A DNA stretch of 64,000 bases from Pseudomonas sp. 7P_10.2_Bac1 (GTDB taxonomy: Bacteria > Pseudomonadota > Gammaproteobacteria > Pseudomonadales > Pseudomonadaceae). Within the stretch, counting starts at the first letter, position 1. Each line of letters starts with the position of its first letter. The position numbers and the translations under genes were made by a program. The notes under the pieces are model-generated. The model did not search any database. It saw nothing but the letters and a program-made list of their open reading frames with translations, and was not told the origin of the DNA. The stretch covers positions 1-64,000 of the forward strand of contig NZ_JANLNV010000017.1 of the NCBI RefSeq assembly GCF_025465935.1, written 5' to 3'. Below are positions 9,368 to 17,476 of this stretch, piece by piece.

Positions 9368-10725
9368 AGGGCTGGGTTGCACGCTGGCGCCAGCACTCGC
9401 GCAATACCATCACCCGCTGGATTGCCCTGACGACGCTGGCGGCCATGCTCACGGCGCTGGGCTTCAACGCTCTGTTTACCCGGTTGGCGGGCGTCTGGGC
9501 CTATCCGTCCATCACCGAAATAGGCTTGCTGGACCGTACTGCGCTGGTCACCAGGATGATCGAGACATCTCCCCGGGAGCTGCGCGAACGTCTGGCGACG
9601 GCGGCCAGCACCAGTAACTCGAAGATCAGTTGGCATGCCACCCATCAGGAAATGAATTTGCCGGCGATCCATGAAGACACCCGTCGGATGGTCACGCCGC
9701 AGACGCAACACTTGTTAAACAAGCCGCTGGACCGACTGGAGCTCTACGAGCCCGGCGACTGGCCGCAAAAGAACGGCCATTACGCCCTTGTGGTTCACTT
9801 GAACGACGACTCCTGGTTGATGTTCAGCGTGGTGTCGCGCAGTTGGGGCCTGGGGGAATGGCAACGCACGCTGATCCTGATCGGGATGGTGCTGCTGTCC
9901 ACGGTGCTGGTGGCGCTGATTGCCACCCGCCACCTGGCCAGACCGTTGCATCGATTTGCCGAGGGAGCAAGGCGCTTTGGGGTCGACTTCCGGGCGCCAC
10001 CCATTGAACCGCTGGGCCCCAGGGAAATCCGTCAGGCCATCCTTGCCTTCAATGCCATGCAGGCGCAGTTGCAGCATTTCATCAAGGACCGCACGCAGAT
10101 GCTCGCGGCCATCTCCCATGACCTGCGCACGCCCTTGACGCGCATGCGCCTGCGCGGTGAGTTCATTGAAGACCCGGAGCAACAACAACGGTTGTTTCGG
10201 GATGTCGATGAGATGCAGGCCATGATCAATTCCAGCCTGGAGTTCTTTCGCGACGATGCCCGACTCGAAGAGGCCACACCCTTTAACCTCGCCGAGTTGC
10301 TGCAGACACTGATCGACGATTACCGCGATCAATCCATCGAAATTGCCTATAGCGGCCCGCCGCATCTGGTGTATGTCGGCCGCCCGATGGGGCTCAAGCG
10401 CGTCATCAGCAACCTGTTGGAAAATGCAATCCGCTACGCCAGTGAGCCGGCCATCGAACTGAGCAACGATGATCGGCAGGTTATTGTCCGGGTTCTGGAT
10501 CGAGGCCCGGGTATCGCGCCTGAAAGCCAGGAACAGGTTTTTTTGCCTTTCCATCGGCTGGAGGGATCGCGCAATAAAAACACTGGCGGCGTAGGCTTGG
10601 GCCTGTCGGCCGCCCGAGCGATCGTGCTGGAGCAGGGCGGAACGCTGACCCTCGAGAATCGCAAAGGGGGCGGGCTGGAAGTCACGGTGTTGCTGCCTGT
10701 GTTGAAGGCTGAACGTCGGGGGTAA
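9364..10725 (+). CDS. Sensor histidine kinase (EnvZ-like)
   Basis: This 453-residue inner-membrane kinase is the partner of the preceding regulator. Membrane segments at about 17-37 and 169-188 flank a periplasmic sensor of about 130 residues. A HAMP linker (about 190-243) leads to the dimerisation/phospho-acceptor helix with His 252 in AAISHDLRTPLTRMRLR. The ATP-binding domain shows the N box LLENAIRYA, G1 DRGPGI and G2 GVGLGLS. It starts with GTG and overlaps the regulator stop. Its last 44 bases also overlap the end of the convergent MFS gene. The signal sensed cannot be inferred. Confidence 0.94.
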   Translation: MKGWVARWRQHSRNTITRWIALTTLAAMLTALGFNALFTRLAGVWAYPSITEIGLLDRTALVTRMIETSPRELRERLATAASTSNSKISWHATHQEMNLPAIHEDTRRMVTPQTQHLLNKPLDRLELYEPGDWPQKNGHYALVVHLNDDSWLMFSVVSRSWGLGEWQRTLILIGMVLLSTVLVALIATRHLARPLHRFAEGARRFGVDFRAPPIEPLGPREIRQAILAFNAMQAQLQHFIKDRTQMLAAISHDLRTPLTRMRLRGEFIEDPEQQQRLFRDVDEMQAMINSSLEFFRDDARLEEATPFNLAELLQTLIDDYRDQSIEIAYSGPPHLVYVGRPMGLKRVISNLLENAIRYASEPAIELSNDDRQVIVRVLDRGPGIAPESQEQVFLPFHRLEGSRNKNTGGVGLGLSAARAIVLEQGGTLTLENRKGGGLEVTVLLPVLKAERRG

Positions 10726-11899
10726 ACAGCGCCGCGGCCGCCATCGCGCACACGGCACATACCACCCAAAGTGCCCCCCAGCCCCAATGGCTCACGATCG
10801 TTGAAGCCGCAATAGGTGTGAGAAACAGCCCGAGAAAGGCTCCGCAGTTACCCATGGCAATGGCGGTGCCTGAGCGCCGGGCACCTGCGAGGGTGCCCAG
10901 TTCGGCGTATGCCACGCCGTGCCAGATCGAGACCAGCGTACCTGCCAGTATCAGCGCAAACGTCAGTGCAACGCTTGCCACTGTGGAAGGGATTGGCAGC
11001 ACGCAGGTAGCGATACACAGCGCCCCAAACGCGGCGGCGCTGAACACGGCGCAGCCTTTGAGGTAAGCGCGTCGATTATTGCGCCGGTCGGTCCAGTGGC
11101 CGCTCCACAAACGGCCGACAATGGCTCCCGCCTGAATCAGCGCCAGAATCAGCGAAGCCGTGGTCACGCTAAGACCGACGCCATCGTGGAAGAACACCGT
11201 TGCATAGGTCAGCAGGGTAAATTGCGGTGCGCACAGCAGGCTGATGGCCAGTGCCGTGCGCCAGACGTTGAGGTCCCGCAACGGGCTTTCACGTTGTTGC
11301 GCAGGCTTCATGGCGGTGTTAGCTGGCTCATGAATCCAGCGCCACACCAGACCGCTGCACAACAGGCACAACGCGGCAGCGCTGGTAAAAACAACCCTGA
11401 AACCGAAATGCTGTGCGAGCCAGGGCAATAACACGGCGCCCAATGCATAACCCGTTGGCACGGCGGTTTGACGGATGCTCATGGCAAGCCCGCGTTCATG
11501 CGCCTCAAACCAAAGCATGATGGCTCTGCCGCTGGCTCCGTTCACGCTGCTGCCCAGAAAACCGGTAGCGAACAGTCCCAGGCACAGTCCGAGCGCGGTC
11601 GGGGCATCGCCAGACAATCCTGCCAGCAAGAGCAAGGCGAGCGCTGCGCTTAATAGACCGGTCAGCAGCACAGGGCGGTCACCCCAGCGATCTGTCAGCA
11701 ACCCCCAGGGGATTTCACTCACGGCAATGCCCAGCCCGAGAATTCCCAGCGCCAGCCCCAGCTCACTGTTCGACAAGTGATAACTGCTGCGCAGATACAC
11801 CGCCGTGGCCGGCACCCCACCCACCACACTAGAAAAGCTGACATTGGCGGCTACGCCTGCGGCCAGGACCTTCCAGCGATGTTGTTGATTGAACGGCAT
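10682..11899 (-). CDS. MFS transporter
   Basis: This 405-residue major facilitator protein has about 12 hydrophobic helices and the loop 2-3 signature ISEIPWGLLTDRWGDRPVLL (a variant of GxLaDrxGrrxxl). The second half carries a related loop IVGRLWSGHWTDRRNNRRAYL. The likely role is small-molecule export or uptake across the inner membrane; the substrate is unknown. The ATG at 11899 follows GGGAGAG at good spacing. A LysR-type gene is transcribed divergently 97-103 bases away and probably controls it. The 3' end runs 44 bases into the convergent kinase gene. Confidence 0.88.
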   Translation of the reverse strand: MPFNQQHRWKVLAAGVAANVSFSSVVGGVPATAVYLRSSYHLSNSELGLALGILGLGIAVSEIPWGLLTDRWGDRPVLLTGLLSAALALLLLAGLSGDAPTALGLCLGLFATGFLGSSVNGASGRAIMLWFEAHERGLAMSIRQTAVPTGYALGAVLLPWLAQHFGFRVVFTSAAALCLLCSGLVWRWIHEPANTAMKPAQQRESPLRDLNVWRTALAISLLCAPQFTLLTYATVFFHDGVGLSVTTASLILALIQAGAIVGRLWSGHWTDRRNNRRAYLKGCAVFSAAAFGALCIATCVLPIPSTVASVALTFALILAGTLVSIWHGVAYAELGTLAGARRSGTAIAMGNCGAFLGLFLTPIAASTIVSHWGWGALWVVCAVCAMAAAALFTPDVQPSTQAATP

Positions 11900-12002
11900 C
11901 GATTCTCTCCCGATGTATGGCTTGTGAGGGCTCAGCGTCCCATGCCATGATCGTGCGGAAAATCAATTAATTTTTAAAATAATCCCAAAAAACAGGATGG
12001 TT

Positions 12003-12878
12003 ATGCGTCCGGTCAGTTTCGATATTGATGTGCTGCGCAGCTTCGTCTGTGGGGTCGAGTCAGGCAGCTTTGCCGCGGCGGCAGACAAGCTTGCGCGTTC
12101 GACGTCGGCCATCAGCGCGCAGATGAAAAAGCTTGAGGCGCAGGTCGGCGTGCCTTTGCTGCGCAAGGCAGGTCGAGGGCTGGAGCTGACCCATGCAGGC
12201 GAGCAACTGCATGACTATGCGCGGCGCTTGCTGAGCCTCAATGATGAGGCGCTGCTCGCCGTCTCTGAGGCGTCTCTGCAAGGTTGGGTACGATTCGGGC
12301 TGCAAGAAGACTTGAGCGGATTTTTACCTTCGGTGTTGGGCCAGTTCAGCCGTGCTCATCCGCAGGTCAACGTAGAAGCGCAGATCGCCCGCAATGCCGA
12401 GTTGCTCAGCCGGCTGGAGTCCGGCGCGCTGGACATGGCCGTGGTGTGGGGCGAGGGCGGTCGGCGCAGTGAAGTGATCGCCCGTTTGCCGATGCGCTGG
12501 ATCGGTTCCCAGCAACAGCCGTTGGCCTGGCGAGCCAACGCCGCAGAACCCTTGCCGTTGATCATCTTTGACACACCTTGCCCGTTTCATAACGCAGGCA
12601 CCGAGGCGTTGAACCGTGAAGGCCTGGATTGGCGTGTCGCTTTTACCAGCTCCAGCCTGCCCGGGTTGGTGGCGGCTACTCAGGCGGGGCTGGGCTACAG
12701 CATCAGAACCCGCTTGGGCTTGCAAACGGGGACCTGTGTACTTGACGAGCAGCAGCACGGGTTGCCGGAGCTGCCTTGCATCGCGTTGACCTTGCGCTAT
12801 CAGCAGGCGGAGAGATCAGCGGCCATCGAGCGCTTGTCGCGTATCGTCTTGCAGGCGATCCGATTGCAGTTGGAATGA
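12003..12878 (+). CDS. LysR-type transcriptional regulator
   Basis: This regulator of about 291 residues has an N-terminal winged helix (FDIDVLRSFVCGVESGSFAAAADKLARSTSAISAQMKKLEAQVG, residues about 5-48) and a type 2 periplasmic-binding-like effector domain from about residue 90. The ATG at 12003 is chosen because AGGA lies five bases upstream; an ATG at 11997 would add two residues but sits on that Shine-Dalgarno. It is divergent from the MFS gene and most likely regulates it from the shared short spacer. The effector is unknown. Confidence 0.9.
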   Translation: MRPVSFDIDVLRSFVCGVESGSFAAAADKLARSTSAISAQMKKLEAQVGVPLLRKAGRGLELTHAGEQLHDYARRLLSLNDEALLAVSEASLQGWVRFGLQEDLSGFLPSVLGQFSRAHPQVNVEAQIARNAELLSRLESGALDMAVVWGEGGRRSEVIARLPMRWIGSQQQPLAWRANAAEPLPLIIFDTPCPFHNAGTEALNREGLDWRVAFTSSSLPGLVAATQAGLGYSIRTRLGLQTGTCVLDEQQHGLPELPCIALTLRYQQAERSAAIERLSRIVLQAIRLQLE

Positions 12879-12893
12879 AGGGCCCGGCTGAGA

Positions 12894-13122
12894 TTACTGC
12901 ACTTCGATCACCACCTTGCCAAAGTGGCTGCCGCTCTTGAGATACGCATAGGCTTGGGCAGCCTGCTTGAAAGGGAAGACGCGGTCGATGACTGGCTGTC
13001 TGGCCGCAAACGCACTTGCTTCCAAGCAAGACTCGGGCGGCAATCGATGCATTGGTGGCCGAGATGCCAGGCAAGGTCGAGACGTTGTCAATCTAAGCCC
13101 AATCGAAACCTGTGCAGCCAGT
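12894..13122 (-). pseudogene. Remnant of a zinc-type alcohol dehydrogenase / quinone oxidoreductase
   Basis: The minus strand encodes a clean C-terminal end of a medium-chain dehydrogenase: RQPVIDRVFPFKQAAQAYAYL followed by SGSHFGKVVIEVQ and a stop. Everything upstream of about residue 30 is lost, and nearby coding-like stretches fall in another frame. Intact family members exceed 300 residues. The fragment lies between the LysR gene and the CmcJ-like gene and is probably left by a deletion. Confidence 0.7.
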
Positions 13123-13123
13123 C

Positions 13124-13960
13124 CTAATCGTCAAAAAACACCAGCGCCCGCAGTTCGATGCTGCGCCGTGGCGGTGCGTCAGGTGAGGTGTTTGGATCAT
13201 CAAACGCGGTGTGCGCCCCGGCACGCGCCACTCCGTTGGTGCGCGAGTCGTAGATCTTCAGCAGCAGCGCCTCATCGGGTTGCAGTTGCGGGTAGTAGTA
13301 CCAGCGATGTTCCGGATTGGCGCGCACCGAGAAGGTTTCGCCCACCTTGTCGCGGTACACCAGATCGCTGGGCAGGAAGTCGGCCGGGTCAATTGTGGTG
13401 GCGTCGCACAGCGCCAGCGGAGTGGAATACACCGGGCCGCCGATGGGCCGCCACACATTGATGATTGCAAAACGCTTGAGCAATCGCTGCTCGGCTTCCT
13501 CGGCGGGCAAATGGTCGCGCACCCGGCGTATTGCGGAGCGTTCTGTCTGATCGTTGTGCACATAACGGACCGGCTCGCGCAGCCCTACGGCCTCACGGCC
13601 AGGCTGATCGATGCGAATGGTGTGATCGAAAATCACCGTCTTCACCGCCCCCGTGTGTGCACGGATCAGTGCATCCGTTTCTGGGTAGTACCATTGGCGA
13701 ACCAGTTCTTCATTTTCCAGATCCGGCACTTGGCTGGCATGGGCGATGCGTTCAAAACCTTGCACATCCAGCTTCGCGGCTACGGGCAGTTGACGGGCGT
13801 TCTCGATGCGCACGCGAGTGGGCTGCAAAATGCCGGTGCGCTGTGGCTGGCCGTCGGGTTGTGCATAGGTGTAATTGATTGGCCGGATACCGTTGTCCAG
13901 CAGGTAATTCAGTTCGCCGGTGACGGCCTCGAGGCTGATATTCGATTGCAGACTGCCCAT
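13124..13960 (-). CDS. CmcJ/NvfI-family oxidoreductase
   Basis: This 278-residue protein resembles the CmcJ/AsaB/NvfI group, often labelled methyltransferase or methoxylase subunit but including Fe(II)/2-oxoglutarate-type oxygenases in fungi. Supporting stretches are FDHTIR, RYVHNDQT (an HxD pair that could bind iron), INVWRPIGGPVYSTPLALCD, and ALLLKIYDS followed by AHTAFDDP, whose His could complete a facial triad. The start at 13960 follows GAGGATGTCGTC; the frame is open 68 codons further but without family sequence. It is followed by a 22-base gap from the SDR gene upstream and probably forms one transcript with it. The substrate is unknown; a small aromatic or fatty metabolite is plausible. 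Confidence 0.8.
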   Translation of the reverse strand: MGSLQSNISLEAVTGELNYLLDNGIRPINYTYAQPDGQPQRTGILQPTRVRIENARQLPVAAKLDVQGFERIAHASQVPDLENEELVRQWYYPETDALIRAHTGAVKTVIFDHTIRIDQPGREAVGLREPVRYVHNDQTERSAIRRVRDHLPAEEAEQRLLKRFAIINVWRPIGGPVYSTPLALCDATTIDPADFLPSDLVYRDKVGETFSVRANPEHRWYYYPQLQPDEALLLKIYDSRTNGVARAGAHTAFDDPNTSPDAPPRRSIELRALVFFDD

Positions 13961-13982
13961 GACGACATCCTCGCGTTGTGGG

Positions 13983-14717
13983 TTAGAAAGGTTCCTTGAA
14001 AGGGCGCAAGTCCAGCTCTTGGGTCCAGGCGCTCCGAGGTTGTGAATGCAGGTACCAGTAGGCTTCGGCGATGTCGTCGAGTTGCAACGTGCCTTCTTCG
14101 CCCAACTGTTGAAAATACTGCGGTGCATGCCCGCGCAAACGGTCACCGTCGATCCCGCCATCAATGATCACGTGAGCGACATGCACGTTTTGTGGGCCGA
14201 ACTCCCGGGCGAAGGTCTGGCTCAATGAGCGCAGCCCGGCCTTGGCTGCTGCGAAAGCTGCGTAGGGTGGTTTGCCGCGCAACGACGCGGTAGCGCCGGT
14301 GAACAGCAGGGTTCCGCCGCCGTTGTCCAGCAGCAGGCGGGTCGATTCCCGGGCGAACAAAAAGCCGCCCAGTGTCGAGGATCGCCAAGTGGTTTCAAAC
14401 AATTCGGCACTCAGCTCCAGGCTGGGGGCGGCAACCGAATTGCCAACATTGAAAATGGCAACGCGCAGCGGCCCCAGGGCCTTGACTTGCTGCACCGCGT
14501 CGAGCAGGTTCTTTTCGTTGCCGGTATCCAGCACAACCGCCACAGCCTGACCGCCCGAGGCATGAATATCCTCGACCACTGCGTCGAGCTTGTCTTGACT
14601 GCGACCACTCACCGCGACCCTAAACCCGCCCTGCGCAAAACGCCGTGCCAGCGCCGCTCCCAGGCCCTGTACGGCGCCCACGCCAGTGATCCAGGCAACT
14701 GCTGCAGAACTCGACAT
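13983..14717 (-). CDS. Short-chain dehydrogenase/reductase-fold protein with degenerate active site
   Basis: This 244-residue Rossmann protein has a loose cofactor motif TGVGAVQGLGAALA near the N-terminus and overall SDR length. In the active-site region the aligned residues are changed. The stretch LLFTGATASLRGKPPYAAFAAAK places Ala where the catalytic Ser is expected and Phe where the catalytic Tyr of YxxxK stands, with the Lys kept. NNAG is replaced by NVGN. It may bind NAD(P) without normal reductase chemistry, or use another residue such as the Tyr three positions before the Phe. The start is the ATG at 14715-14717; the 22 codons upstream in frame lack family sequence. It lies between the DHA2 exporter gene and the CmcJ-like gene. 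Confidence 0.85.
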   Translation of the reverse strand: MSSSAAVAWITGVGAVQGLGAALARRFAQGGFRVAVSGRSQDKLDAVVEDIHASGGQAVAVVLDTGNEKNLLDAVQQVKALGPLRVAIFNVGNSVAAPSLELSAELFETTWRSSTLGGFLFARESTRLLLDNGGGTLLFTGATASLRGKPPYAAFAAAKAGLRSLSQTFAREFGPQNVHVAHVIIDGGIDGDRLRGHAPQYFQQLGEEGTLQLDDIAEAYWYLHSQPRSAWTQELDLRPFKEPF

Positions 14718-14814
14718 ACCGGTATTCCTTGAACAGAGAAGAAAGCACTCTACCCAGAGATCCCCGGTGCCGACCAAGAACATCGCACGCTAACGATATA
14801 CCCGTACCTGTCGA

Positions 14815-16230
14815 TCAATCGACGGACTGCTCTGCCGCAGACATTACGGGTTGACGGCTCAACACCATGACCGCAATCGCGCCCAGCAGCGAAACCCCCA
14901 CCAATAACAGCATCGACGCCCGGTAACCCGATAGAAATACCGTCTGCGTCAAGGCACCCGTTGACAAAGTCACCGAGCTATAAAGGGCCGTGGCAATCGT
15001 CAAGCCCAGCGCGCCGCCCAGGTTGTGCAACGTCCATGACGTGCCCATCGCCACGCCGCCCAGTGGCTCCGACACCGAAGACAGCGCAGCCATGGTGGAA
15101 GGGCCCAACATGCACCCCCAGCCGATGCCCATGCAGGCAAACGCCAGCACCACACCCGCCAGGCCACTGTTCAGGCTAAATGTGGATTGAATCAGTGCCG
15201 ACAGCGCCAGGAATCCCAGGCCCGCAATCAACACCGGTGTGGTGCCGTGGCGATCCACCAGCCGCCCGGCGAGCGGCGATACGACCGACATCACCAGGGT
15301 GGTCGGCAGCAGCATCCAGCCAATGCCCGCGCTGTCTTGGCCGCGTACAAAGCCTAAGTACAACGGCATCAGGAAAAACGCCGCGCAGTAAAAGAACGCC
15401 AGGCAAAACGTCGCCACACTGGCCGCCATAAAGCGCGGGTTGCTGAAGATCCCAAGGTGCAACAGCGGTGCTTCGGCCCGGCGTTCAACACGCACAAACA
15501 GGGCCAACAGTAGCGCGGTCACCAAGGCCAGCAGCAAGGTTTGAGCAGACGCCCAGCCCCATTCGCCCCCCTGGCTGATCACCAGCAACAGGCCTGGAAT
15601 GCTCAGCATGAGCAACAGCAGCCCCGGGACGTCCAGTTTTTGCATCGCAAGCGTGCTGCGTGAAGGTCGCAGTTGCCCCAGGCACAGCGCAAAAGCGAGC
15701 ACAATCAATGGCACATTGAGCAAGAACACTGAGCGCCAACCCAGTGTCGCCACCAGTAACCCACCGGCCACCGGACCGGCGGCCAGGCCTAGACCGTTGG
15801 CTGCGAACAGCAGCCCCAGAGCCATGCCGCGTTGCTCCGGCGGAAAGGCATCGGCCACCAGATTGGCCGACGTGGTGTAGAGCACAGCGCACGCCAGCCC
15901 CTGCACAAAACGCCAGGCAATCAGCGCGCCGATCGAGGTCGAAAACCCGGCCCCCAGTGATGCGAGGGCAAACACCAGCATCCCTGCATACAGCGCGCCA
16001 CGACGGCCATACAGGTCCGCCAGTCGCCCGGCGGCTACCATGAATGAACAGAGCGCCATGACAAACATCGTCACCACCCATTGGGTTTGCTCGATGCTCG
16101 CGTGCAACTCGGATTGAATCGCCGGTATGGCGGTGTTGACGATGGTGAAGTCGATACAACCCAGAAAACTGGCAATGGCAATACCGCCCAGGGCCAGCCA
16201 GCGGCTGTGCGTTGGAATAGCAGAAGGCAT
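14815..16230 (-). CDS. DHA2-family MFS multidrug/metabolite exporter
   Basis: This protein of about 471 residues has 14 predicted hydrophobic segments typical of the DHA2 (EmrB/QacA) drug:proton antiporters. Motifs are the N-terminal FLGCIDFTIVNTAIPAIQ, MVAAGRLADLYGRRGALYAG (loop 2-3) and the motif C-like GLGLAAGPVAGGLL. The start is placed at the ATG at 16228-16230; three further codons are open to a TTG. A LysR gene is divergent about 120 bases away and probably controls it. Downstream are the SDR-like and CmcJ-like genes on the same strand, suggesting a modify-and-export module. Confidence 0.9.
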   Translation of the reverse strand: MPSAIPTHSRWLALGGIAIASFLGCIDFTIVNTAIPAIQSELHASIEQTQWVVTMFVMALCSFMVAAGRLADLYGRRGALYAGMLVFALASLGAGFSTSIGALIAWRFVQGLACAVLYTTSANLVADAFPPEQRGMALGLLFAANGLGLAAGPVAGGLLVATLGWRSVFLLNVPLIVLAFALCLGQLRPSRSTLAMQKLDVPGLLLLMLSIPGLLLVISQGGEWGWASAQTLLLALVTALLLALFVRVERRAEAPLLHLGIFSNPRFMAASVATFCLAFFYCAAFFLMPLYLGFVRGQDSAGIGWMLLPTTLVMSVVSPLAGRLVDRHGTTPVLIAGLGFLALSALIQSTFSLNSGLAGVVLAFACMGIGWGCMLGPSTMAALSSVSEPLGGVAMGTSWTLHNLGGALGLTIATALYSSVTLSTGALTQTVFLSGYRASMLLLVGVSLLGAIAVMVLSRQPVMSAAEQSVD

Positions 16231-16350
16231 GACAGACAACGCTCATGAAGGAGAGAGGAGGGGGCAGTTTACTTGTGATATTTATTCCTCAGTTCAGCTA
16301 TAAATACGCAAGTCCAATGACTGAAAGTCTTAAATAGAAAAGGTCGACTA

Positions 16351-17265
16351 ATGGTTTCAGTAGAAGGATTGACCGGAATCCAGGCGTTCGTGGCGGCGGT
16401 GCAAACCGGCAGCTTCAGTGGCGCTGCCCGACAGTTGGGGCAAACGCCCTCCGGTATTGGCAAAGCCGTTTCGCGACTTGAGCAACGGCTGGACGCGCGG
16501 CTGCTGTATCGCACCACCCGCAGCTTGTCGTTGACCGATGAAGGGCTGGGGTTCTATGAAAGTTGCGTGCTGGCGCTGGAAGAGTTGCAGCGCGCGCAAT
16601 CCTCCCTGAGCGAGCGCCGCAGGGTGCCTTCGGGGCGGTTGCGGGTGGCGGTGCCTGTTCTGCTGGGGCGGCACTGGATTGCGCCGTTACTGCTGCAGCT
16701 GGCCGCCGAGTATCCGGCGCTTGAGCTGGAAATGGTTTTTTCAAGCCGCGCCGTGGACTTCGCCGAAGAGGGCTACGACCTGGCGGTGCGCGTCGGCACC
16801 CTGGAAGACAGCACCACCCTGGCCGCGAGAAACATTGGTAGCCAGAGTCTGGTGGTGTGCGCGTCACCGAGCTATCTGCATCTACACGGTAAACCGCAGG
16901 AGCCCGCGGATCTGGTCAATCATGCGTGCATTGGCACGCTGCGCAACGGTCGGGTTGAGGGTTGGCATTTTTCCGGTTTGCCGGGCAAGGCGACGATGAT
17001 GGACGTTGAGGCGCGCTTGCGACTGGGCGACATGGAAGCGGTCGCCGCAGCGGCGCTCAACGGGCATGGGCTGGCGCAATTACCTGGTTGGCTGGTTGCG
17101 CAACAGATCCAGCAGGGCGCGTTGGTGCCAGTGTTGCAAGCCTGGCGGGCCCCGAGTCTGCAGATCCATGCCGTGTGGCCCGCATCCCCGGCGATGACCG
17201 CCCGAGTGCGCATCGTTATAGACCTGCTCCGGGAGTCGCCGCTGCCGGGTCGAGAGCCCATATGA
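16351..17265 (+). CDS. LysR-type transcriptional regulator
   Basis: This 304-residue regulator has an N-terminal helix-turn-helix (GIQAFVAAVQTGSFSGAARQLGQTPSGIGKAVSRLEQRLDARLLYRTTRSL, residues about 6-58) of the subgroup with the TTRS signature, and a C-terminal effector-binding domain with VVCASPSYL. AAAGG lies eight bases before the ATG. It is divergent from the DHA2 exporter gene, its most likely target. The inducer is unknown. Confidence 0.92.
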   Translation: MVSVEGLTGIQAFVAAVQTGSFSGAARQLGQTPSGIGKAVSRLEQRLDARLLYRTTRSLSLTDEGLGFYESCVLALEELQRAQSSLSERRRVPSGRLRVAVPVLLGRHWIAPLLLQLAAEYPALELEMVFSSRAVDFAEEGYDLAVRVGTLEDSTTLAARNIGSQSLVVCASPSYLHLHGKPQEPADLVNHACIGTLRNGRVEGWHFSGLPGKATMMDVEARLRLGDMEAVAAAALNGHGLAQLPGWLVAQQIQQGALVPVLQAWRAPSLQIHAVWPASPAMTARVRIVIDLLRESPLPGREPI

Positions 17266-17287
17266 GTACCAGGCGCGCCTCACACCC

Positions 17288-17328
17288 CCGTAGGAGCGAG
17301 CTTGCCTCGCGATCTTTTGATCTCGATC
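17288..17328. repeat. REP-like element, single arm
   Basis: GTAGGAGCGAGCTTGCCTCG followed by CGATCTTTTGATC matches the left arm of the palindromes at 40792 and 52074. The second arm is missing. It lies just after a LysR stop codon. Confidence 0.7.
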
Positions 17329-17388
17329 CCGCGCTCATCCATTGAGGCTCAACACCCAAAACAGCTATATCCATAGCAATAAACGGTA

Positions 17389-17418
17389 TTGGTATATACC
17401 AGATTTCGCCTTTATAAA
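17389..17418 (+). promoter_or_regulatory. Putative promoter of the THI5-like/PnuC operon
   Basis: A -35 TTGGTA (17389-17394) and -10 TATAAA (17413-17418) are separated by 18 bases, about 60 bases before the first ATG of the operon. The -35 lies within the palindrome described next, the usual geometry for repression. Confidence 0.5.
17390..17401. promoter_or_regulatory. Perfect palindrome TGGTATATACCA, candidate GntR/UTRA operator
   Basis: This 12-bp perfect inverted repeat overlaps the predicted -35. HutC-type (UTRA) GntR regulators commonly bind short symmetric GT...AC sites with an AT core. The last gene of this operon encodes such a regulator, so autoregulation is the natural reading. No TPP-riboswitch signature was found in this leader. 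Confidence 0.5.
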
Positions 17419-17476
17419 TCGCCTACTCAAAAAACAGCGCCCTCCACAGTGATGGTGGCAGGGCAGGAGCGCGGTA

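Noticed and set aside
17266..17476. TPP riboswitch ahead of the THI5-like operon
   Set aside because: The CTGAGA and ACCTGATCTGG-type conserved blocks were not found; instead a palindrome lies over the -35.
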